Assembly (NCBI GenBank): GCA_033060915.1
Contig: CM065384.1
Coordinates: 10,034,001-10,098,000, forward strand
From: Euryodendron excelsum
Taxonomy: Eukaryota; Streptophyta; Magnoliopsida; Ericales; Pentaphylacaceae
DNA length: 64,000 nt
Direction: 5' to 3'
Shown one piece after another: positions 33,411-46,442 of this stretch (position 1 is its first letter; the number at the start of each line of letters is the position of its first letter). A program made the translations under genes and the position numbers. Under the pieces are notes generated by a model, which ran no database searches, had not been told where the DNA came from, and saw nothing but the letters and a program-made list of their open reading frames with translations.

Positions 33411-35350
33411 AAAATTGAAATTGAACTTTGATTTGAAATCGACTTTGATTTGAAATCGATCTTTGAAGTAGAACTTGGACTTATTTTGAAAAGTTTGAAT
33501 TGAACTTTGAAGTCATATTGACTTAAATTTCAGTTTTAAAACCATCTTAGTTTAGAAAAGAGTTTTTAGAAAAGAATTAAGGCCTCCTAATGTAAGGTTA
33601 GGGTTGAACTAGGGTTTAGACATCTTAGGATTTAGGTAACCTAAGGTTGAAGCATGCAATTGAAATAAGAATGTTTGATTTTAGAAAGTTGAATTTTAGA
33701 AAAATTTTTAATTAGGAAGGTTCCAAATTTGGAAAGTTTTGAATTAGGAATGTTCCAAATTAGGAAAGTTTTCAATTAGAAAAGTTTTATTTTTGGAAAG
33801 TTTCCTTTTTAAGAAAGATTTAAATTTTGGAAAGATTCGAATTTGGAAAGGTTTGAATATAGAAAGATGTGAACTTAGGAAGATTGAAATTTGGAAGGAT
33901 TTGGATGTTTGAAATTTAGAAAGTCAGAATTTGGAAAGGTTTGAAATTAAGAATGATTTGATTTCTATTTCCTAAAGCAAAAGATTAGATTTTATTTTCA
34001 AAAAAAGATGATTTGATTTTGTTTTCAAAATTGGAGGATTTGATTTGGTTTCTTAAATTAGAAGATTTGATTTGACATGAAATTGTAAAGGTTGAGTTTT
34101 AAAAATCTTGGATTTAGAGATCTATGATTTGGTGGGAAAAGGAGTTTTGAAAATCCATGATTTGATATAGAAAATAGCTTTGGAAACCTATGATTTGAAG
34201 TAAAATAGGAAGTCATGACTTCAAGAAAGGAATTAGAGTTTCCTAACCATAGATTCTAGGGCTTGACTTGGACTTCAAGACAAAGAGTTTTTTGGAAGGT
34301 AGATCTTTGAAAAGAGTTCTTAGGAAGTAGATTTGCAAAACTATTTGGAAAGGGGTTTGAATATGGACTTTGCAAGTATATTGAATGTCTCACTTTCCTA
34401 AAACAATTCTAATTATGGAAGGATTAGAACCATTCTAGGGTTGTGATTTTGAAAAAAATAGTGTTGAAAATATGGACCATAATGATCACATTGAATGCAA
34501 CACTTTCCTAAAACAACTCTAACCATGGAATGGCCAGAATCACTTTAGAATATAACACTTTCCTAAAATAACCCTAACCATGGAATGGCTAGAATCATCC
34601 TAAGAGTGTGATCTTGAAAACAAGTTTGAAAGAAGGAAATTTTAAATGTAAGTTTTAGAAGAGAACTTTGATGCAAGTTTGAAAACAACTTTGAATGCAA
34701 TTTTGAATGTAATGGATGAACACGACAACCACAATGCAATAGGGACGCAAATATTCAAGGTTGGGCTTCACCACGTAATTAAAGGGGCCGAACCCACACC
34801 GTCTTAGATCAAACTTGAAGAAAGACCTTAGCATGGTGACCTTTAATAATTCTTTGTAGGCATGAATCAAGGAGTCTCTTGTTTCAAGCATGCAAGGAGC
34901 GAAGGTAGAAGATGGGGATTAAAATCGAAGAAAACCCAAGTGGGTTAGGAGAGAGAAGAGACAGGGGGATTACATAAAAGTAAGTAGAAAACCAAGCATG
35001 TCTTCTTCTTGCTTTGTTTGCTTTACTTTACTTGAACTTTGAGAACCTTGAAGATGCCGCACTTGATCTTCAATGGGTGCTTGGAGGCTTTTATTTGAGT
35101 GTATAGGATGTTTAGAGACTAGGGTTTGAGTGTATGAAGACTAGGGTTTTAAGTGGCTTGAAAGAATTAGGGTTTTATGGAAATTCAGGCTCTATTTTTC
35201 ATGAGGCAGAGTTTTTAGACTAAGTTTGCGGACCCTTTTTACGTGGGAGGGGGGGGGGTGGGGGAAGGGTCTATATTTGTAGGCAATTGAAACAGGAACT
35301 AATGCTTATTGCAATGGCACCAATGCATTTTTAACCTGGGCACCACTAGA
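33411..35350 (-). mobile_element. Diverged family-X LTR fragment interrupted by W
   Basis: It is collinear with the middle of the family-X LTRs: the GGAAAGTTT purine tract, TTCTAGGGCTTGACTTGG at 34255, CACTTTCCTAAAACAA blocks, the AACCCAAGTGGG leader palindrome near 34934, a degraded TATA region at 35275 and GGCACCACT near 35340. It starts abruptly at the W boundary and stops near 35350. It is more diverged than the other X copies, so it is probably older and hosted the W insertion. Confidence 0.75.
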
Positions 35351-35694
35351 AGTGTGATTATACTTTAAAATTGCAATCATTGGTCTCTAATGTGCCTTTG
35401 TTAGGCTTAGAGTAGATGTAATTGTATTATATTGATTGTGTATTGTGAATAAACTCGAATTGGTTGTCTTTGTAGGTATTTAAAGCTAAGAGAGTTGATT
35501 TGGAGTCAAAGAAGTAATCCGGTCTACGAACATAGCTTGTTGAGAAATGTTGTCGAGGCCCTGACTCTGGAAACATGCAAGTTTTTACTTGTAGCTCAGA
35601 ATGGGATGAATGATACGCCATTGGAAAGCTCTCTTCAAGTTACACATGTTTGCGTCTAATGAGCACTGTTAGAAAGCTCTCTTTAAGCTCATCA
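35351..35694. other. Unassigned stretch before the Athila integrase
   Basis: No coding frame or LTR end recognised. It contains a short near-repeat, GGAAAGCTCTCTTCAAG at about 35632 and AGAAAGCTCTCTTTAAGC at about 35670. It could be a fragment of another retroelement. Confidence 0.4.
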
Positions 35695-36610
35695 TTCTTG
35701 AGGTTTTTGATTATTCGGGTATCGATTTTATGGGACCCTTCCTAGTTTGTGTGGGTATCTTTACATTTTAGTGGCCATAGACTACGTGTCTAAGTAGGTA
35801 GAAGCTATACCAACACATACCAATGACCATATTGTTGTGGTCAAGTTCTTGAAGGAATATGTCTTCTCTAGGTTTGGTATGCCGTAAGCTATAGTCAATG
35901 ATGGTGGCTCCCACTTTTGCAATAAACCTATAGCTCTATAGATGAGAAAGTATGAGGTGATACATAAGGTTGGTACACGTTATCATCCCCAAACCCAAGG
36001 CCAAGTGGAGTTGGCAAATAGAGAAATTAAGCAAGTCCTTGAGAAAACTATTAACCCTAACCGAAAATATTGGTCATTGAGGTTGGTAGATGCTTTGTGG
36101 GCATATAGGACAACTTATAAGACCATCTTAGGGGCTTCTCCATATAGGCGTGTGTACGAAAAGGTGTGCCACCTTCCAATAAAAATAGAACACAAGGCTT
36201 ATTGGGCAATTCACCAATTTGATGAGAATTTAGATAAGGCTGGCTCACTTAAGAGATTGCAACTTAATGAACTCGATGAAATCTGGAACAATGCTTATGA
36301 GAATTCAAAGATCTATAAAGCAAAGATGAAATCACTACATGACCAATACATCCTTCGTAAATCTTTTAAGGTTGGCAAAATGGTCGTTCTATACAATTCC
36401 CAATTGTATTTGTTTCTGGGTAAGCTTTAGAGTAGATTGTTCAGACCTTTTGTACTACGTGATGTTTCACCTCATGGGGCAATTGAAATAGAAAATCCTA
36501 AGAATGGTAATAATTTTAAAGTCAATGGGCAGCACCTAAAGCCCTACCTTAAGCTAGAGTCTAAAGAAGTTGACTGTGTGGATTTACGCAATCCACTGCC
36601 TTACGAGTAA
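35695..36610 (+). pseudogene. Athila-like integrase (element U), 5'-truncated
   Basis: The frame opens with GIDFMGPF, the first catalytic Asp region. It continues with DYVSK, FSRFGMP, NDGGSHFCNK (second Asp), [20 protein letters not shown] (Glu), [40 protein letters not shown], a GAIEIENPKNG C-terminal domain segment and stop at 36608. All three DDE residues are present. One frameshift lies near 35755. Stops interrupt at DYVSK-stop, GMP-stop, before MRKYE and after LGKL. Integrase inserts the cDNA copy into host DNA. The wording of these blocks is typical of the Athila branch of Ty3/Gypsy. RT, RNase H and gag are absent upstream. Confidence 0.88.
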
Positions 36611-36809
36611 ACTATAAAGCCTTCTAGTATGTTGTATAGTAGTTGATTAGGATCGAGTTGCATCGGAGGTAGTTTTACCTTAGTGGGGGGAGGGGGGGGT
36701 GGAGTGGGTGTTGTCCCTCCTTTACATCTTCCCCACCCGTCCGACGCCGTGTCTTGTTGTTTTGTTTCTTTTCTGCATATTGCGGACTATGCTCATCTTA
36801 AGGTTTATT

Positions 36810-36852
<43 letters not shown>

Positions 36853-37900
36853 CTACTTCGCAGTGTATGTTTTAGGTGTTCATAATTTTAGTGTACATAT
36901 ATAGGTTAGGTTAGGTTAGATTTGTTTTAAAACAATTTTGAATTTTGGCCTAGCATTCGAATGCCTAAATGGAGCATTCGAACATCCCAAGAGCATGTAT
37001 TTCATTTTTGCCTTGGTGTTCGAACGCCAAAATCAAAGTTTAAACACCAAGCTTCGAAGAATCCCCAATTTAAGCCTAGCGTTCGAACACCCGTATTGGC
37101 GTTCAAACATCGAGTGTTTTTTTTTTGGTTAAATGAGGCTTGCCGTGGGTGAGGCTTTGTTCATTTGATTTCATTTCATTTCATTTCAAGTGTGAGAGAT
37201 AGAGCTGAGAGACAAAAGAGAAAAAGAGGAATCGAAAAAAAGAGCCTTGGCACTCCATTTTCTCGTCAACCCAAGGCTACCTAAGGCATTTGTAGGCAAT
37301 TTCTTCCCTCTTCTAGCATTCAACTAAGGTAAGCTTTCAAAAACTTTTATGCCCTACATTCATAGTTTTTCCCGTTGCATACAAACCTAGGTTTTACATG
37401 ATATTGCTTGGGGCTTTGCATTTCACTTGCACAGGTGTGTACTTGGGTAATTGAAACTTGAAGAAGCATGTTCCAGACACACTAGCAAAACGGTGCCCAC
37501 CATATGTTTGATAAAATACCCTTTTGATGTTTACACTTAGAATAAGGGTGCAATTGGGTTCCATTGATCCTAAAGGCTCTCTAGCCTTCACTACGATATT
37601 GGGGGAATTCTTGCCTTATAAAAATTTGCATGTTGAAACCCACCAACACTTGTGCACACCAAGTGTTTGACAAAATACTTGGGTGGCAAAGATGACATAA
37701 TTCGATAAAGGTGGGCACTTCTTAAGCCATATAGGATATCATGGGCCATTTCTAGGCATAGTGACTACCCAATTTAGTCCATTGGGCATTAGGCACGCAC
37801 CTCCTATGATATGTATATTGTTGAACTTTGTTATGATAGGATGTTACGTGCTTGTTTGTTTTCTGTTTGTAGGTGTTTGGAGTGTTGTCAGGGTGTAATC
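36611..37900 (+). other. Element U spacer between integrase and env-position ORF
   Basis: Mostly noncoding. It contains T12 followed by a 31-base G run (36808-36850), other G runs at 36683-36700, TTCGAA-centred palindromes between 36950 and 37110, and an acceptor-like TGTTTGTAG|GTG at about 37872. That site would fit splicing of a subgenomic mRNA for the next ORF. The short frames here are not conserved. Confidence 0.55.
36808..36850. repeat. T12-G31 homopolymer junction
   Basis: Twelve T followed by thirty-one G. The exact length may be a sequencing or assembly artefact, and the run can form a G-quadruplex. Confidence 0.8.
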
Positions 37901-39070
37901 ATGAGAGACAAAACTAGAAAAAGTTGCAAAAAAACCAAGACCACGACAAAAAATCTGACTAAGTCTGAGGAGGTTAAGGGGATGGCTCCAACTGCCAATG
38001 CTTCTAAGGGGGTTTATGATGCCTCTAGATTCTTGGGGGCCTATGAAGAAAAGGCATATAGAAAAGTTTGGGTCCGGAACAGAACCATTATTGAGCGAGA
38101 GATAAGGCTCAATCCCTTTAGCGAGTTTGGTTGGGAGAAAGAGTTCACTGATAAAGGTTGGCTAGGGTTGACCACGTATACGGGGGAATGCATTTTGACC
38201 TTGTGCGCTAAGTTAATGGCTAACATCTCTTCCCCAATAGCTAAAAAGGGGAGTGAGCGGATTAAAACTTGGGTCTAGGGGAAGGAAATCATTTTAGAGC
38301 CTAATATATTCGCCAGATACTTTAGGCTCAGGTGGGTAGCAGATTTTGAGTTTGAGTATCCTGATGTAGGCGACCCTCATTTGTTAGTCATTTGTGAGGA
38401 ATTGCTCAAGCAAGGAAAAACTTAGGATGGGGAGGTGCAGTGTAGTAAGTTGAAGTTGAGAGCTAAATATCTCATCCTATTTTTGTTTTCCTGCCACTCT
38501 TTGCTGCCATTAAAAAGAACCAAGGACATGAGTCTGAACCAAGCACAATTGCTATAGGCCGTTGGGATGGGGAAAACCATTGAATTGCCCAGATATATGT
38601 TCATGTAGTTTTACCATGCTTACACACATCCTAATCCTTAGGGATCGATTTTCTTTACTTACATGTTTACCGAGTTGATTAGGGACTCAAAAGCAAAGAT
38701 TCCTTGGGATCTCATCACAGAGGATCAAGACATTCCCATAAATGATAACACTTTAAGCCATTTTGAGGGCCAAAAGAAGAGAAAGAGAGAGCTGCATGAG
38801 TTAAAGAAAAAAGTGAAGGATGGGGGAATGCCAGGGCAAGGAGAGAGCTTAGGGGCCTAGAGTGCTAGTTTACAGGCCGCTGCGGAGCAGCAAGGGCAGA
38901 AATTGGATGCCTAGATTACTTTGACCGATACTCGGTTGAAGAATATTGAAGATCATATAGAGAGGCATACTGTTATCCTTTAAGTGATGCTCGCGATGAT
39001 GATGAGGGGGCAGCCGTTGGCTGGAGGGGCTAACGACGACGATGATGATGATGATGATGATAGCCTTTAG
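37901..39070 (+). pseudogene. Athila env-position ORF (plant-transposon-protein-like)
   Basis: A single frame of 389 codons from ATG 37901 to TAG 39070, without frameshift but with about eight in-frame stops. The N-terminus is Lys-rich and basic. A conserved-looking block follows: YDASRFLGAYEEKAYRKVWV, RNRTIIEREI and KGWLGLTTYTGECI, then ARYFRL, and a later stretch with MGKTIELPRYMFM and FTYMFTELI. A coiled-coil-like KRKRELHELKKKVK region precedes an Asp-only run (GANDDDDDD..SL). Position after integrase and general shape fit the second ORF of Athila elements, often annotated as a putative plant transposon protein. I see no clear signal peptide or membrane anchor. Function unknown. Confidence 0.7.
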
Positions 39071-40320
39071 GAGTTTAGACTATGTCTTTAGTTGATGTAT
39101 TTAATTTTCAGTCTAAAACTCTTGTTCTTTTTGTTTTTTTGGGATGTATGGTTGTTTTTGGATTTTATGGATTATTGTTTTTGGAATTGGATAGATAGAA
39201 CTTTTGCTTCGAATGTTTTTATATAATTTATACATAGTAACAATTGGATCTAATGAGTTATTAAGGCAGGTTGTTATGTAGTCAATGCATGTTGAATTCA
39301 TATGAAACATGTCAGTTTTTCTAGTTCCTTTGTAACATCATATGACTCTTCGCATTCTAAAGTTAAGTAGATACATTTTGCATTATGGAAGTATTGGAGA
39401 TTATGTTAAGGAACCATTTGTGTATTCATGTTATTGTTAGTATGATGATGAGTTACTTTGTTCCATATTTTTTACTAAAGTCGACTTGATGATTGAGTCA
39501 CGTTAGTTGTGGTGATGCATTGTAAGTTTTTGTCATAAAACTGTTATAAGATATAGTTTACATTGTTGTGCACTACTATGCTATATGATATTTCTATGTT
39601 TCTCTCTTATGCATACATGTCCTTATAAGGTGGAGATTTTATACATTGTGAGTTTTAGAGCCTATTTATCGCCATTTGAGAGTGATTTACATTTATTCAA
39701 GGTTATTTTATTGATCTTCATTCATTAAATAGCTTCATTATGCTAGATTTTGGTGTACATGCTGAGTATTAGTTAGAGTTATTGACACCTTATACACTTT
39801 TGAAGTTTTGATTTGATGTGCTTTTTGGATTATAAAAGTATAGGCCATTTCATTCCATTGAGCCATTCATGTTTATATTTCTTTTTCTATATTCGTATAC
39901 ACATGAGCTTAAAAGTTTGTCAATGCGAAATTCTGGAGTTGGTACATTGCTTGTATATTTGTGAAGTTGAAAGTGTATGGAGTTGAAAAGTAAAGAAAAA
40001 AAAAAAAGAAAATAATGAAAAGGAGTTGAAAAAAAAAAGTTTTCAAATGAAAAAAAAGTGAAGGAAGATAAAAAAGTTTGAAAGTTATTCAAAAGTTGAA
40101 AGTTTGAAAGTGAATATTCATTGATCATCATGTGTAATGTGCATGCATATGTTGAAATCGATTATCGCTTTCTTTCCTCTTACATGGCTCTTCTTTCATT
40201 CACAATCCATATGGCCACAATATCTGAAATTACATGAATCTTTAATTCATTTGCGTATAAGTCATCAATGTCAATTCTCTAATTGTGCTTAAATAGTAAA
40301 TATTCTTTCATGAAGCTGTG
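39071..40320 (+). other. Element U 3' noncoding region with A-rich tract
   Basis: No gene. The GAAAAAAAAAAAAG/TTGAAAAAAAAAAG tract at about 39985-40110 resembles the 3' noncoding part of Athila elements. The last bases, TATTCTTTCATGAAGCTGTG, match the element-V 3' noncoding region on its sense strand (about 62065-62090). U and V are therefore related, and U continued past 40320 before the family-X insertion. The expected target duplication of that insertion is CTGTG (40316-40320). Confidence 0.6.
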
Positions 40321-43300
40321 TGTCGCGCCCAAATTTTTCGCACTCAAGGAATACTCACCCAAGCGAGAAAAATGTTGTACTCTCTCGTTAGAACTCACCC
40401 TCCTAGAAGAATGAGTGCGACTAGGTTTGAATTAAAAAATTGATTTGAATAAAGGGCTTTTGAAAAAGATTTCGAGTCGCCACTTAACTTGATTAAGGTG
40501 AGTTAGGTCACCTAAAAACTAAGAATAATCCGAAGACTATTCTTAGGGCTTTTGGAAAACAATTTTGAAAATATCTCCTCAAGAGAGGGTTTTTAAGAAA
40601 AACAGGTTGTTTGGCAACCTTTGAAAAATATTTAGCCCTTTTTGAAAAATAACTCCTTTTTGGTCTTTGAAAACAGTGATTCTGGATTCGGAGGTTGGTT
40701 ACGTGTAGGGAAGACGCACTAAGCTATCACCCTACCCCGCCCTTTCGGTACCTACATGTTAATCTACCCTAGATTCACCTATGAGAGTCTTTAACTAACT
40801 ATTGACCAATCCTATTCACTTTGAAAAACGATGTTTAAAAATGAAACTACTATGATGGATGATATGCACGCATAAGTTAGGAGAATTGAAAAATAAATTT
40901 GAAAAGAATTTGATTTGAAAATAGATTTGAAGAGATGGAATTGAAATTGGAAAGTTTGAAAATTTGGAAATTGAAATTTGAAAATAGAAATTTTGAAATT
41001 AGAATTTTGAAAATAGATTGGAATTTGAGATTTGGAAAGATTTTGGAAACCGCACCCATGAGGGTGGAATTGAAAGTTTGAAAAGTGTTGTGACCGCACC
41101 TACGAAGGTTGCCTAAGTATCCCTTTGGGGGAATCAGGTTAGTCGTAGTTCGGACCGGAGTCCGATTGAAAAGAGATTGATTTGAAGAGAGAGATTGAAT
41201 TGGAAGAAAGAGTTTGAATTGAAAATTGGATTTGATTTGAGATTAGAAGAGGAGATTGGAAATTGAAATTGAGAAGATTGGACTTGCTTTGGAAAGATTG
41301 ATTTTGGAAAGACTTGATTTTAGGAAACCTAGACTTAGGAAAGAGAAGAGACTTAGAAAATATTTGACTTGACTTGGAAGGTTTAGGAAATTAGGGAAGA
41401 TTGGATTTAGGAAATGTTCAAATTAGGGAAGTTTCAAATTAGGAAAGTGTCATTTTAGGAAAGTTTCAAATTAGGAAAGTTTTGAAAATTGGAAAGTTTT
41501 CACTTTAGAAAAGTTTTGAAATAGGAAAGTATTGAATTTAGAAATGTTTTGAATGAGGAAAAGTTTAGTTTAGGAAAGACTTAGAATTTAGAAAGTTTCA
41601 AGTTAAGAAAGTTTTGAATTTTGTAATGTTTTGAAAAAGGGAAGTTTTGAATTTGGAAAGCTTTGAAAACAAGGAAGTTTTGAAAATAAGAAAGTTTCGT
41701 TTTAGGAAAGGTTTGAAAAAGAAAAGTTTTCAGTTTAGGAAATGTTTGAATTAAGAAAGTTTTGAGTTTAGAAAAGCCTTAGATTTAGAAAGATTTTGAA
41801 GTTTTGGAAAGTTTAGAATTTTGAAAGTTTGGAAGTTTAGAAAGATTTAACTTGAGAAAGTTTCAAATTTAGAAAGTTTTGATTTTAGAAAGATTTGAAA
41901 TTTAGAAAGTTTAGGATTTAGAAAGTTTTAGAGTTTGAATTTTAGAAAGTCTTGAAATTAGGAAAGACTTGAATTTAGGAAAGGTTTTGAAAACTTGAAT
42001 TTGGAAAGTTAAGATTTAGAAAGGGGGTTAAATTAGGAAAGGGTTGAATTCTAGAATTTTAGAAAAGATTTTCATGTTCAAGTTTTGGAAACTTAAGGTT
42101 TAGGAAGGAATTGAATTAAGAAAGGTTTGGATAATGAATGGATTGGATTTGGTTTCTAAAAGCAAAGGTTTGATTTTGTTTCCAAAAACAGAGGATTGGA
42201 TTTGGTTTCCTAAAGGGAAGATAGGATTTGGAAAGGGAGATTCTACAAACCCTAGTTTTGAAAGTGCGGAATTTTAACATAGAAAAGAGATTTTGGAAAT
42301 ATGTATCGTTTGGATGTGAAAACAAGAGGTTTTGAAAACCTAGGTTTGGGGCAAAGTTTGAAAATCATGTTTTTGGGAAGAACATTAGGGTTTCCTAATT
42401 GTGGGTTCTAGGGCTTGACTTGGGCTCTAAGGAAAAAGTTTTTCGAAAGTGCGTTTTTGGAAACGAAGGTTTTTCTAGAAGGGAATCCTAGGGAGGAGTT
42501 TTGGGAAAGATTTTTGGAGAGAGTTTTTCTAGAAAGATTTTTGGTAGAAGATTGTTGAAGAGAGTTTTTGGAAATATTTTTGGAGAACGTTTTTAGAAAG
42601 TGGATTTTAGGGAGAGGATTTTGAAAAGGAGTTGAAAAAGGGAGTTTTGAAAAAAATAGATTTTGGAAAGGAGTTTTTGAAAACAATTTTGGAGAGGAGA
42701 GTTTTAGGAAAGTATGTTGAAAAAGAGATTTTTAGGAAGAGGGATTTTTGAAAAGAGAGCTTTTTGGAAAGTATGAAAACGTCTCACTTTTCTAAAGCGA
42801 TTCTAACCATAAGAAGGCTAGAACCACTTTAAGCAAGTAGTTTTGAAAACAACAAGGGTTGAAAATATGGACCATGTTGGTCACTTTGAATGTAACACTT
42901 TCCTAAAGCAACCCTAGCCATGGAAAAGCTAGAATCACCCTAGGATTGTGATTTTGAAAATAAGTTTGAAAACGAGTTTGAAAACGAATTTTGGAAGATG
43001 CAAGACTATGATATGCACAATGCAATTTGGGGTCGTGAACATACAAGGTTAAGGCTTCACCACATAATCAAGAAGGCCGGACCCACGTGGTCTCTGGTTA
43101 GACTAGAAGAAAGCCCCCGACACGATGACTCTCCAATAGTCCAATTCTACACATGGACCGGGAATCCCCTTGTTTCAAGCATGCAAAGAAAGGGGGGAAA
43201 GAGATGGGGGATTAAAATAGAGAAAACCCAAGTGGGTTAGGAGAGAGAAGAGAGAGGGGGGAAGTGCGGAAATTTAAATAGGGAGCCTACCGTATCTCTT

Positions 43301-45083
43301 GTTTATTTTGCGCGCCTTGCCTGTCTTCGATCTTCGGTCTTCGTCTTGATCTTCTTCTTCAACCTTCAAGGGTTGTCTTCAAGCTTTAGATGGCAGCTTT
43401 TCAAGTCTTTGAAGGATGGTTGAAGGCTAGTGTATGAATGTATGGGGGTGTATATGAGTGTATAGGAAGCTAGGGTTTGTGTAGGGTGGCTAGGGTTTGG
43501 AAAACCTAAGGTGGCTAGGGTTTTTGAGGTGCTCGAGCTTTGTATATCGAATTATATGATTTTTAGGTTGAGTTTGTGGATCCTTTTCACGTTAAATGAG
43601 GCTCTGTATTTATAGAGGTTGAACAAACCTGGCGCCTGTTGCAGTGGCGCTAGGGCAAAATTGCTCTTGGCGGCACTAGGAGTGGCGCTAGGCCAATTCT
43701 TGGCTTGGCACCACTACTAGTGGCGCCATCCAGTTAGGAAACTTTATAAGTCGGCAAGCAACGTATCTTTGACTAGATTTGGGCGCCTGTACTAGTGACT
43801 ACCATGCAATTTTTAGTCTGGCTTCACTAAGAGTGACTCTGGAAAGTCCGAGAATGATTTGGAGGAGCTGGGAATTACCCGGAAGGCCAGAAAAGAGAAG
43901 GAACACTTAAAATAGTGTCCTGGAGGTATTTGATTTGAAAAGTGAGGATAAGATGTGTTGAAAAGGTTGACCGGGCCCTTAGGGGCAAAACGGTCAATCG
44001 GACCGGGAAACTGCCGGGACAGACTCGGACTGTCCTGGAAGAAGACTTGGGATCTGGAAACATTATTTAGAATGTTTCCAGAGGTTGCCGGTTTGGTTTC
44101 CAGAGCCGGCGTGGACGGAAAAGGAGACCGGCCTACTAGGGGCAAAACGATCATTTTGTACCGGGTTTGTCGGAACTAACTCGGAATGATCCGGAAAGGT
44201 AAAGGAAGGTTGAGAACACTGTAAAAAGTAGTCTCAAGAGGTTACCGTTTTGATACCCAGAGCCGGTGTGGTCGAAGAAGGAGACCGGCCCTCCAGGGGC
44301 AAAACGGTCATTTTGTACCAGGTTGGCCGGAACTGACTCGAAATGATCCGGAAAGGTAAAGGAAGGTTGAGAATACTATAGAAAGTATTCTCGGGACATT
44401 ACCGGTTTGATACCCAGAGCCGGTGTGGTTCCCGGGGCATTTGGATGCTTAGGGGCAAAATGGTCTTCTTGACCGGAAAGTCTCAGAAAAGGTCCAAAGG
44501 ATAGTTTGGTAATTTTTCACCAAAGTAGGCTAACAGACACTGGTGTTGACATGGGTTTTGAGTGTTTCCGCCACTCTAACGGCGGTCGTCGTGACACAGG
44601 GGTTTGTTGCCAATTCCCTATATTAACCTATTTGTCAATATTTTCGCTACTCTAACGGTTTTGTGAGTAGTTTCGCTACTCGGACCGTCTCGAGGAATAA
44701 ACTGTCACGAGAGAGGGATTGGAACGGGGACTTACCGTCTCCGAGGAGACGTGCCTGGAGTGGAACTGTCTCGAGGAATAAACTGTCTCGAGAGTGCGAT
44801 TGGAAAGGGGTCTTACTATCTCCGAAGAGACACGCCTAGATTGGAACCGTCTCGAGGAATAAACTGTCTCGAGAGTTGGATTGGAAACGGAAAGGAAAGG
44901 ACAATGCCCCTAAGGGCATTTTGGTCATTTTGCCTCTATTTGGGCCTGACAGGCCCGCGAAGCAAGGGAAAGATGGAATATGGACCTAGAGAATTGGTTT
45001 CGATTGGAATATGCCTACAATGACTTGAAAACAAGTCTGGACGGAGTGTAGACTGCCGAGAGGTAAAAAATGGGGTGCTTACA
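40321..45083 (-). mobile_element. Element X1 3' LTR (4763 bp)
   Basis: On the plus strand it runs TGTCGCGCCC...GGGGTGCTTACA. The PPT on the minus strand directly follows at 45084, so it is the 3' LTR of a minus-strand element. The low-coordinate flank is Athila element U. Contents in plus order: the conserved end block with CACCCTACCCCGCCCTTTCG at about 40728, a purine tract (40900-42780), leader (43160-43280), TATA (43607), GGCGCC inverted repeats (43650-43730), ~160-bp modules (43960-44460), CTCTAACGG repeats and about three CTCGAG units. Confidence 0.9.
43607..43614 (-). promoter_or_regulatory. LTR TATA box (X1)
   Basis: TATAAATA on the minus strand in CCTCTATAAATACAGAGCC, the same place as in all X copies. 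Confidence 0.55.
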
Positions 45084-45107
45084 GCTGCCCCTCTTTTTCT
45101 GTCTTTA
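45084..45107 (-). other. Polypurine tract of element X1
   Basis: The minus strand reads AGACAGAAAAAGAGGGGCAGC up against TGTAAGCACCCC. It sets the sense of X1 as minus and marks 40321-45083 as the 3' LTR. Confidence 0.82.
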
Positions 45108-46442
45108 CTTGTCAAAGACAGAAAACGATAAGAGTAAGAGTCCCATGTTGACCGCAAGGCAGTCGGAGGGACGGACACTGGAAAGCTTTCGACAACGAGG
45201 GTTGAAAACGGATAACGGGCCAAAAAGGCCTTCGAAAACGAGTTTTGGCTGGAAAAAGGGCAAAACTGCCCAGAATTTATAACTGGCACCACTAGTAGTG
45301 GAGCCTTTGGCAGAAATGGACTGGCGCCTCTGCTAGTGGCGCCAGGCTTAAAGTTAAAACCAAAAAATTTCTGGTTCGAACAGCCGTAGCACTTTGGAGG
45401 GTTTTCACAAATTCGTGAGGCATTGCGAGGAATCCATCTTGGAGATTGAAGGAGCACTCCTTGTGGACCACAGGTGATTGCCGGAAGAAGTCCACGCCGC
45501 TGGAAAAGTCGCCGGAAGAGAAGATTTCGTCGGAGAACTTCCAAAAGGTGAGTTTTCAAATTTTGTTGATTTTGATGTGTAGAACTTCGTTTGAATCATG
45601 TGAATAATGGAAATTAATGTTTGATATGTTTTGAACACTTTGGTGATGTTGTTTCTGCATTTTGATGGTTGTTTGATTGAATTTGAATGATTTTTCATGA
45701 TTATGCGAAGAGGGCTTTCTGCAAGAATAGGGGATTTGTTCCTACAGGCATGGGTATTGGGTTTTCAGGCTATGTTTTTGTGCAATGTGCCTTAGAAAAA
45801 TGTGTTTAACAAACGTATGAAGTTTCGTGATTTTTTGAAAACCCGGTGAATTTTTGTTTTTTTGAAAAAATAGAAAAATATTTAGAAAATTAGAAAAAAT
45901 TAGAAAAAATTAGAAAACTCAAGAAATTGATGAAATTTTTGAAGTTTGAAATTTGGAAAAATGATTGGAATATTTTAGAAAACATTTGAGGTGATTTTGA
46001 AAAATTTTGGGAGATGTTTAAAAACCGTTGATTTATTTGAAAAATAAAACATAGGTTTTGAAAATTTTGAAAAATTGAAAAGTGTGCACGGGTGCCATTG
46101 TTATGTGATTGTTGGAAAGTGCACATTTTGCATTTTGTGTTGATGTCATGGGCGTTGTAGGGGCCATTCTTAAACGGGACACTGCCGAAATTTTTTTAGA
46201 AATTATGGAAAGAATTGGTTAAAGTTTTAGAAATAAAATCTTTTTGAAGGAAAAAGGCAAAGAAACCTTGAAACTTGGTTTAAAGTTTGAAAATCAAGAT
46301 GTGTATATAGGAAATTTGTTTTGACTTATCATTCGAAGTCTTCTATTTGTTTTGTTTGTGTTAGTTGTTTATTTTATTTTACTGTTATTGAAACTGCATG
46401 GGTGGTATATTAACATCACTTACCTTGGCTTACCTTTTTAGG
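45108..46442. other. X1 3' noncoding region upstream of aORF
   Basis: Closely matches 54636-55972 in element X2 over its whole length: ACTAGTAGTGG, CTGGTTCGAACAG, GCCGGAAGAGAAGATTTCG, AGAAAATTAGA and CTTACC.TGGCTTACCTTTT. Identity stops at the aORF start. No coding frame is conserved between the copies. Confidence 0.7.

Noticed and set aside
44936..45559. 207-codon minus-strand frame across the X1 LTR/PPT junction
   Set aside because: It spans the LTR end and PPT, has no motif, and is not open across the equivalent X2 junction.
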